Shown here: piece after piece, positions 3,601 to 7,785 of the stretch
How the letters are laid out: the number at the start of each line of letters is the position of its first letter
Position numbering within the stretch: the first letter of the stretch is position 1
From: Nanobdellota archaeon
GTDB lineage: Archaea > Nanobdellota > Nanobdellia > Pacearchaeales > GW2011-AR1
Length of the DNA stretch: 7,785 nt
Assembly (NCBI GenBank): GCA_018901625.1
Contig: JAHIEM010000060.1
Location: 1 to 7,785 of the forward strand
Direction: 5' to 3'
Program-made: the position numbers and the translations under genes
The notes under the pieces: model-generated
Told to the model about the DNA's origin: nothing
What the model saw: the letters and a program-made list of their open reading frames with translations, nothing else
The model's database searches: none

Positions 3601-5004
3601 TTATTTAAAAAAAGTGTAGAAAGCCCAAACTAATGTAAGTAAAACAAAAACTGCAATGAATAGGTATGCCATCAAAGAATATGCTTTTTGCGCGATTTTC
3701 TTTGATTTAGTTATTCTAAGAACAGTAAGATAGAATACTCTCCCTCCGTCGAAGATTCCAACAGGAAGCATGTTAAACAGCGCAACACTCAGGTTTATCA
3801 AAACAATCCACCATAACAAGTTGTAAATAAAGATTATTAATTCATCGCAGCATCTTGGAGCATAGTAAGTATTTTGTTCTCTGAAAAAAGATAGAGAGTC
3901 TCGTATCCCCTTGAATATTCCAGAGCCAGTAGCAATACTGGCAACACCCAGATAAGCTTGCGAACTATTATCTGGTCTCTCTCCGAGGACAATCTCGCTT
4001 TCTTTTACATTTCCCTTAGAGATTATGGACTTTACAGAAACAGAATCTCCTGGAGAGAAAGTGAGCAGAACATTTTTCAAATCCTGATTGTTTCCTATTT
4101 TCACGCCATTAATCTCAGTTATTGTTCCAAGAATTCCAGCCCTCACTGCAGGAGCATCATCAAATCCCACAACAATGGTAAAGTTCTCAATCTCCTTCAC
4201 AACTTTGCTGTCTAGAAAATAGCTTTTATTCCCGATAGAGACTCTTATCAAACTTAAATCTTCTGAGTTAAAATTTAACTGAATGCTCTCATTGGTTATC
4301 AGAGTTATGCTTGAAACATTTATCACAGAGATAGGATAGTAATTAAATATCGCTCCTGCTGGCGCAAATGCTGCAAAACTGAATATTCCTAAAATCAAGA
4401 AGAATATTATTGTAAGAACCAAATTTGAAAAACTCCCCGCAGAAAGAATAGCAATCTGATTTCTCGCTTTCAATTTTTTCATCTGCTTGTCATCCTGCTC
4501 AACAAACGCTCCAAAGAATGGGCCGAGGAAAGCGAAGCCAGTAGATTTTATTCTAACATTATTTTTCCTAGCCAGAATTCCGTGAAAAAACTCGTGGACT
4601 ACTGCAGTTATTGCCAAAGCAACAATCCAATAAGTAAAATAAAAAGGAGGTAAGTAATCTGCCTTGAATATTTCCCCAATATACGGAATCAGCGGGGCTA
4701 TCGGAGGTATCTTTGCCACTTTTATAAAATCTGGAAATCTCAAGAAGATATAAACTACCTGCCCAATCATCCACAATGATGCTGCCATCAGAGCATATCC
4801 TAGAAAGATTATCACATACTCAAGATAATAAATAAACTTCGCGTGCTTCTTCCCAAAATAATCAATTATCTTTATCCCAATCTGGGTTTTGTAAAGAAAA
4901 AGCACACCCTCTCTCTTAAGATTCTTTCTTCTTGTATAGAGAAAAACTATTACAAATATAGTGAATGCTGCTAAAAATACTAGATCATAAAACATAAAAC
5001 TCAT
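3601..5004 (-). CDS. Membrane zinc metalloprotease, site-2 protease (M50) type with PDZ domain
   Basis: This 467-aa integral membrane protein carries both halves of an intramembrane zinc site. HEFFH at residues 137-141 lies inside a hydrophobic helix, with a distal NMLPVGIFDGG (411-421) whose D419 is the expected third zinc ligand. Transmembrane stretches are visible at about 6-24, 62-88, 122-146, 188-213, 388-412 and 443-464. Between the two catalytic helices sits a soluble insert with a PDZ-like part at about 275-345 (VRAGILGTITEINGVKIG, then LGERP). Family members cut transmembrane segments of other proteins, often in signalling or membrane quality control; the substrate here is unknown. 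Start at 5004 is supported by a TATA box 26.5 bp upstream. The gene follows L40e on the same strand after 84 bp but has its own promoter, so it is probably a separate unit. Length and domain order are normal for the family. Confidence 0.88.
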   Translation of the reverse strand: MSFMFYDLVFLAAFTIFVIVFLYTRRKNLKREGVLFLYKTQIGIKIIDYFGKKHAKFIYYLEYVIIFLGYALMAASLWMIGQVVYIFLRFPDFIKVAKIPPIAPLIPYIGEIFKADYLPPFYFTYWIVALAITAVVHEFFHGILARKNNVRIKSTGFAFLGPFFGAFVEQDDKQMKKLKARNQIAILSAGSFSNLVLTIIFFLILGIFSFAAFAPAGAIFNYYPISVINVSSITLITNESIQLNFNSEDLSLIRVSIGNKSYFLDSKVVKEIENFTIVVGFDDAPAVRAGILGTITEINGVKIGNNQDLKNVLLTFSPGDSVSVKSIISKGNVKESEIVLGERPDNSSQAYLGVASIATGSGIFKGIRDSLSFFREQNTYYAPRCCDELIIFIYNLLWWIVLINLSVALFNMLPVGIFDGGRVFYLTVLRITKSKKIAQKAYSLMAYLFIAVFVLLTLVWAFYTFFK

Positions 5005-5027
5005 GATGATATGGGGTAAATGAGTTT

Positions 5028-5033
5028 TTTAAA
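5028..5033 (-). promoter_or_regulatory. TATA box for the protease gene
   Basis: On the minus strand the box reads TTTAAA within GCTTTAAAAAAC, centred 26.5 bp before the ATG at 5004. Leaderless transcription is predicted. Confidence 0.6.
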
Positions 5034-5077
5034 GCTATTTGTTGAGATAATTAATCCAACTATCGAACTCTTTTTCC

Positions 5078-5101
5078 AAGCAAGAAGTTTACTTCTTGCT
5101 T
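5078..5101. repeat. 11-bp hairpin over the L40e stop codon
   Basis: AAGCAAGAAGT, TT, ACTTCTTGCTT is perfectly symmetric. Read on the minus strand, the left arm is the last coding sequence of L40e (AGC AAG AAG) and its stop TAA sits in the loop. No long U-tract follows (GGAAAAAGAG comes next), so it is not a classical terminator. It could stabilise the mRNA end or be a dispersed repeat. Confidence 0.75.
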
Positions 5102-5253
5102 ATCGGCCTGAATGCCCTGCTTCCGCACTTTCTGCATCTAGCCTTTCCCTCAGAAACTTTTCTTGAGTCTGTTCTTGCCTTTGTCTTGCAGTCCTTGCAC
5201 ACAAAAACATTCTTATACATTCTTGCCATCGCCGCGGGTAATTTTGTTGCCAT
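5089..5253 (-). CDS. rpl40e: Large ribosomal subunit protein L40e
   Basis: The 54-aa product is a basic zinc-ribbon protein of the large ribosomal subunit. Two CxxC pairs, CKDC (residues 19-22) and CRKC (39-42), form the zinc site. The rest follows the archaeal L40e layout: a short N-terminal helix (PAAMARMYKN), a basic linker, and a C terminus GSRAFRPISKK like the GLRPK-type ending of the family. Length is typical. Its ATG lies one base after the aIF5A stop (TAA C ATG), so both are on one mRNA and probably translationally coupled. A GAGGG 12 nt upstream, inside aIF5A, can act as ribosome binding site. The stop codon is in the loop of a perfect hairpin. Confidence 0.9.
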   Translation of the reverse strand: MATKLPAAMARMYKNVFVCKDCKTKARTDSRKVSEGKARCRKCGSRAFRPISKK

Positions 5254-5254
5254 G

Positions 5255-5647
5255 TTAATTCATAACCCTCTTCAGAACTTTAATTCCATCAATAATCCAA
5301 TACTCACACTGCTTCTCTTCTGCAGCTTCTTCACGAACATCTTCAGAAATAGGAATCTCAAATGTTTCAAAACTCTCAGAATCCATGACACTAGCTGTAT
5401 CTCCTAAAACAGATAGTATCTGCCCTCTCTTCTTCTCAATTAAAGGGACTTCAAATCTCTCGTGCCCTGGAACAGCAACAATTCTCTTCTTCCCATCAAG
5501 AACCCCAATACACTCAATTCTGCACTTGCTTGCCCCGTGCTTCCCCGTCTTGCTGATATCATTGCCCCGAGCAGTGCAAGGAGCGCCATCAACTATTATG
5601 CTTGTTCCTTCTTTTACATCGTGCGCATTAATCAATTTGAATGCCAT
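5255..5647 (-). CDS. eif5a: Translation factor aIF5A (hypusine-containing)
   Basis: The 130-aa product has the full archaeal IF5A layout: an N-terminal SH3-like domain with the hypusine loop, then an OB-fold domain. The loop reads SKTGKHGASKC (residues 32-42), so Lys36 should be converted to deoxyhypusine or hypusine. The factor binds the ribosomal E site and relieves stalling, for example at proline runs, and aids termination. The OB part (about 70-130) contains GQILSVLGDTASVMDSE and ends VLKRVMN. An in-frame ATG 16 codons upstream exists, but the conserved N terminus MAFKLINAHDVKEG and the TATA box 25.5 bp before 5647 decide the start. L40e follows on the same mRNA. The gene diverges from the FKBP gene across a shared palindromic TATA box. 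Confidence 0.95.
   Translation of the reverse strand: MAFKLINAHDVKEGTSIIVDGAPCTARGNDISKTGKHGASKCRIECIGVLDGKKRIVAVPGHERFEVPLIEKKRGQILSVLGDTASVMDSESFETFEIPISEDVREEAAEEKQCEYWIIDGIKVLKRVMN
5266..5270 (-). promoter_or_regulatory. Ribosome binding site for L40e
   Basis: GAGGG on the minus strand, inside the last codons of aIF5A, lies 12 nt before the L40e ATG. It is an internal site in an otherwise leaderless two-gene mRNA. Confidence 0.4.
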
Positions 5648-5668
5648 GATAATCCTAAAAAAAATACA

Positions 5669-5676
5669 TTTATAAA
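5669..5676. promoter_or_regulatory. Shared palindromic TATA box for aIF5A and FKBP
   Basis: TTTATAAA is a perfect palindrome centred at 5672.5. The FKBP start codon begins at 5698 and the aIF5A start codon at 5647, each exactly 25.5 bp away. Fifty bases separate the two start codons and no other TATA-like sequence is present, so one box must serve both genes. Both transcripts should be leaderless or nearly so. Confidence 0.8.
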
Positions 5677-5697
5677 GCTTCTTGTTCCAGTTCAATT

Positions 5698-6408
5698 ATG
5701 GCCGATAAAATAAATAAGAACGATTTTATTGAATTAGACTTCACCGGAAGAGTAAAAAATGGCGAAATATTTGACACGAACATCCCCGAAGAAGCTAAAA
5801 AGATTGGCCTGGAAATAGAATCCCGCCCGCTAATAATCTGCATAGGCCAGAATATGATTCTTCCTTCAATTGACGAGTTTCTGGAAGGAAAAGAGATTGG
5901 GAAATACACCCTGGAGCTTGCGCCAGAAAAAGCATTTGGTTCTAGGAGCAGAGAGTATATTCAGACAATGCCTACTAAGATATTCCACGAAAAACAGATA
6001 GTTCCGCAATCTGGAATGGTTTTCCAATTTGACAACCTGATGGGCAGGATTTCTGCAGTTTCTGGGGGCAGAGTTATAGTAGACTTTAACAATCCTCTTG
6101 CAGGAAAAGAAGTTGTTTATGAGATAAATGCCAAAAGAATTGTTTCTGACATTAAAGAAAAAGCAGAAACACTCATTAATCTGTATTTCAGGCAGAAGCT
6201 CGAATTTGAAATCCAGGAAAAAACTATAACTATCCGGGCTCCAAAACAATTCTCTCAGTTAATTGACTTTTTCAAGCCAAAATTCAAGGAAACTCTGAAT
6301 CTAGAGCTGGAATTTAAAGAACAGGCAGAAGAAAAACAATCTGAAGCAGTTGCAGAGCCAGAAAAAGAGCTAGCGAAAGAAGAAACTCAAAATCAGCAAA
6401 CTATCTGA
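5698..6408 (+). CDS. slyD: FKBP-type peptidyl-prolyl isomerase, SlyD-like
   Basis: The 236-aa product belongs to the long archaeal FKBP type, a cytoplasmic prolyl isomerase and chaperone. The FKBP half-domain covers about 8-80 (FIELDFTGRVKNGEIFDT, then GQNMILPSIDEFLEGKEIG). The chaperone insert-in-flap domain covers about 82-128. The fold is completed by the highly typical VDFNNPLAGK (128-137) and YEI. Residues F15, F25 and D26 match the prolyl-binding pocket. A further domain follows at about 150-208, as in the long archaeal forms. The tail (209-236) is Glu/Gln/Lys-rich and probably disordered. There is no His-rich metal tail like that of E. coli SlyD. The ATG at 5698 is set by the TATA box 25.5 bp upstream. 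It may help fold newly made proteins from the translation genes it sits beside. Confidence 0.9.
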   Translation: MADKINKNDFIELDFTGRVKNGEIFDTNIPEEAKKIGLEIESRPLIICIGQNMILPSIDEFLEGKEIGKYTLELAPEKAFGSRSREYIQTMPTKIFHEKQIVPQSGMVFQFDNLMGRISAVSGGRVIVDFNNPLAGKEVVYEINAKRIVSDIKEKAETLINLYFRQKLEFEIQEKTITIRAPKQFSQLIDFFKPKFKETLNLELEFKEQAEEKQSEAVAEPEKELAKEETQNQQTI

Positions 6409-6443
6409 ACTTTCTAAATAACATATACTTCTATACATAAAAC

Positions 6444-6451
6444 TTTATAAA
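6444..6451 (+). promoter_or_regulatory. TATA box for ftsZ
   Basis: TTTATAAA, the same octamer as in the aIF5A/FKBP promoter, is centred 26.5 bp before the ftsZ ATG. It is preceded by ACATAAAAC. It makes ftsZ independent of the upstream FKBP gene and leaderless. Confidence 0.75.
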
Positions 6452-6473
6452 CTTCTTAGTTCTAATCTGTCTA

Positions 6474-7577
6474 ATGGCTGATATGATGAAAACAGAGGTG
6501 TTTAGTGCTGACGGAAAAACCCAAGAACTTCTTGAAATTGACCGCGAGTTAGAAGAACTTGTAAACAAGCAGTCTGCTAAGATAAAAGTCATTGGAATCG
6601 GAGGAGGTGGCGGAAATACTCTTTCTAGGATGCGTGAAGTTGGAATAAAGGGCGGAGAGATGATTGCAATGAACACTGATGCTCAGGATTTATTATATAC
6701 TAATGCTGATTACAAAATTCTTATAGGAAAGGAGCTCACATTAGGATTGGGTGCAGGAAGCAACCCCAAAGTTGGAGAGGAATCAGCAAAAGAATCTGAA
6801 CACGAGATAAAAAAGAGGCTTGCCGGGAGCGATATGGTGTTTATCACCTGCGGACTTGGAGGAGGAACAGGAACAGGTGCGGCTCCAGTAGTTGCAGAAC
6901 TTGCAAAAAAATCAGGAGCACTGGTTATAGGAGTAGTTACTCTTCCCTTTGTTATTGAAGGAAAAAAGAGAGTTGAGAACGCAATGTACGGATTAGAGAG
7001 AATGGAGTCAGTTGTAGACACACTGATTGTTATTCCAAATGATAAGCTTCTCGAGCTTGCTCCAGAGCTGCCTTTGCACACAGCTTTCAAAGTAGCAGAC
7101 GAGATTCTTACAAATGCTGTAAAGGGAATAACAGAACTAGTAACTAAAGTAGGATTAGTAAACAGAGATTTTGCAGATGTCCGCGCAATAATGAAAGATG
7201 GCGGAGTTTCTTTAATAGGCATGGGTGAGTCAGATTCTCAGCAGAGAGCAATAGAAGCAGTTGAAAAAGCGCTTGAAAACCCACTATTAGATGCAGATGT
7301 CTCATCAGCAACAGGTGCTTTAGTAAATATCATTGGTGGCCCAGACCTCTCACTAGATGAGGCAAAAACAATTATCGAGTATTTAGGAAGCAAGCTAAGT
7401 GAAGATGCGAAATTAATCTGGGGAGCTCAGATATCCGAAGATATGGAAAAAGCAATTCGTGTAATGTTAATAGTTACAGGCGTAAAGTCAGGCCAGATAG
7501 TCGGGCACGAAAAGACAAATGAGGCCAAAGCTAGAGATGATATGACTGGCGAGTTAGGAATTGAGTTTTTAGAATAA
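6474..7577 (+). CDS. ftsZ: Cell division GTPase FtsZ
   Basis: The 367-aa tubulin-family GTPase forms the division ring. The nucleotide site is clear: VIGIGGGGGNTLSRM at 39-53, MNTDAQDL at 66-73, and the tubulin signature GLGGGTGTG at 127-135. The T7 synergy loop NRDFAD (230-235) carries N230, D232 and D235, needed for GTP hydrolysis by the next subunit. The C-terminal tubulin-like domain runs to about 345. A charged linker and a short tail ending DDMTGELGIEFLE follow, probably the docking peptide for a membrane anchor such as SepF; that role is inference. About 35 residues precede the GTPase core and contain an acidic helix (LLEIDRELEELV). Length is normal. Start is set by the TATA box. Archaeal FtsZ1 versus FtsZ2 is not decided here. 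A small ORF begins one base after the stop. Confidence 0.96.
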   Translation: MADMMKTEVFSADGKTQELLEIDRELEELVNKQSAKIKVIGIGGGGGNTLSRMREVGIKGGEMIAMNTDAQDLLYTNADYKILIGKELTLGLGAGSNPKVGEESAKESEHEIKKRLAGSDMVFITCGLGGGTGTGAAPVVAELAKKSGALVIGVVTLPFVIEGKKRVENAMYGLERMESVVDTLIVIPNDKLLELAPELPLHTAFKVADEILTNAVKGITELVTKVGLVNRDFADVRAIMKDGGVSLIGMGESDSQQRAIEAVEKALENPLLDADVSSATGALVNIIGGPDLSLDEAKTIIEYLGSKLSEDAKLIWGAQISEDMEKAIRVMLIVTGVKSGQIVGHEKTNEAKARDDMTGELGIEFLE

Positions 7578-7578
7578 A

Positions 7579-7719
7579 ATGGGGCTGGCATATGCCAGAG
7601 AGGCAGTCATGTTGTTGGTAGCAGAACATACTGAACTAACTAGAGAACAATTAGTAGAATTAAATAAAACTTCTTTTAGAGCTAACTTTAACCTCGTTTC
7701 CAAGAAGTCCATATCCTGA
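7579..7719 (+). CDS. Possible small ORF after ftsZ, 46 aa
   Basis: ATG follows the ftsZ stop by one base, the same tight spacing as at 1195/1197 and at aIF5A/L40e, which suggests co-translation. The frame gives 46 codons: MGLAYAREAVMLLVAEHTEL, then TREQLVELNKTSFRANF, ending at TGA 7717-7719. The first half looks like a helix pair; the second half is less convincing. Another plus-strand frame is open across the TGA to the window end (with LVILMISLQMFKR), so a frameshifted or decayed gene is possible. It is not SecE, which often follows ftsZ in archaea: no single hydrophobic helix is visible in this frame. An antisense frame (about 7569-7745) is also open. Unrecognised. Confidence 0.35.
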   Translation: MGLAYAREAVMLLVAEHTELTREQLVELNKTSFRANFNLVSKKSIS

Positions 7720-7785
7720 ATCGCAATTAGGTTATGGTAGTTCACTAGTCATCTTGATGATATCCTTGCAGATGTTCAAGAGGGA

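Noticed and set aside
5385..5713. Two plus-strand ORFs across the aIF5A gene
   Set aside because: They are antisense to a firmly identified aIF5A and carry no family features.
6710..7222. 170-codon minus-strand ORF within ftsZ
   Set aside because: It is low-complexity Ser/Pro/Thr-rich sequence expected opposite a glycine- and alanine-rich gene, and it is fully inside ftsZ.
1..7785. CRISPR array, insertion sequence or integrase gene
   Set aside because: No regularly spaced direct repeats, no transposase or recombinase motif and no terminal inverted repeats around a gene were seen on either strand.

Overview
The window looks like a piece of an AT-rich archaeal chromosome, most likely from a small-genome lineage of the DPANN type (Woesearchaeota/Pacearchaeota-like). 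This placement is inferred from gene content and style, not from a database search. The archaeal markers are the wyosine enzyme Taw1/TYW1, hypusine-type translation factor aIF5A, ribosomal protein L40e, a long SlyD-like FKBP, a PDZ-containing site-2-type protease, an archaeal-type tRNA-Ala and FtsZ. Promoters are archaeal TATA boxes about 25-27 bp upstream of start codons, so most mRNAs should be leaderless.

Layout. Positions 1-244 hold three inverted repeats and at best a 34-codon ORF. Positions 245-742 (minus) encode a winged-helix-like protein. It faces a compact plus-strand cassette of three unrecognised genes (845-1195, 1197-1631, 1641-1997) with its own TATA box; three short inverted repeats lie in and beside the divergent gap. 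Taw1 (2083-3039, minus) and a tRNA-Ala(CGC) (3092-3163, plus) diverge from one palindromic TATA box placed exactly midway. Downstream of the tRNA are four hairpins and a second copy of the tRNA 3' end (3164-3322). Positions 3377-3523 (minus) form a small complete unit: promoter, 14-codon Lys/Ala/Arg ORF, U-tract terminator. Then come a PDZ/M50 membrane protease (3601-5004, minus), L40e (5089-5253, minus) and aIF5A (5255-5647, minus). aIF5A diverges from the FKBP gene (5698-6408, plus), again across a palindromic TATA box equidistant from both starts. FtsZ (6474-7577) has its own promoter and is followed by a small uncertain ORF.

How the parts relate. Taw1, tRNA-Ala, aIF5A, L40e and FKBP are translation and protein-folding housekeeping genes. 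FtsZ is cell division and the M50 enzyme is membrane proteolysis. The least explained parts are the three-gene cassette facing the winged-helix gene, the hairpin-rich segment after the tRNA, the lysine-rich micro-gene, the short perfect hairpins that recur between genes, and the two mirror-symmetric shared promoters.
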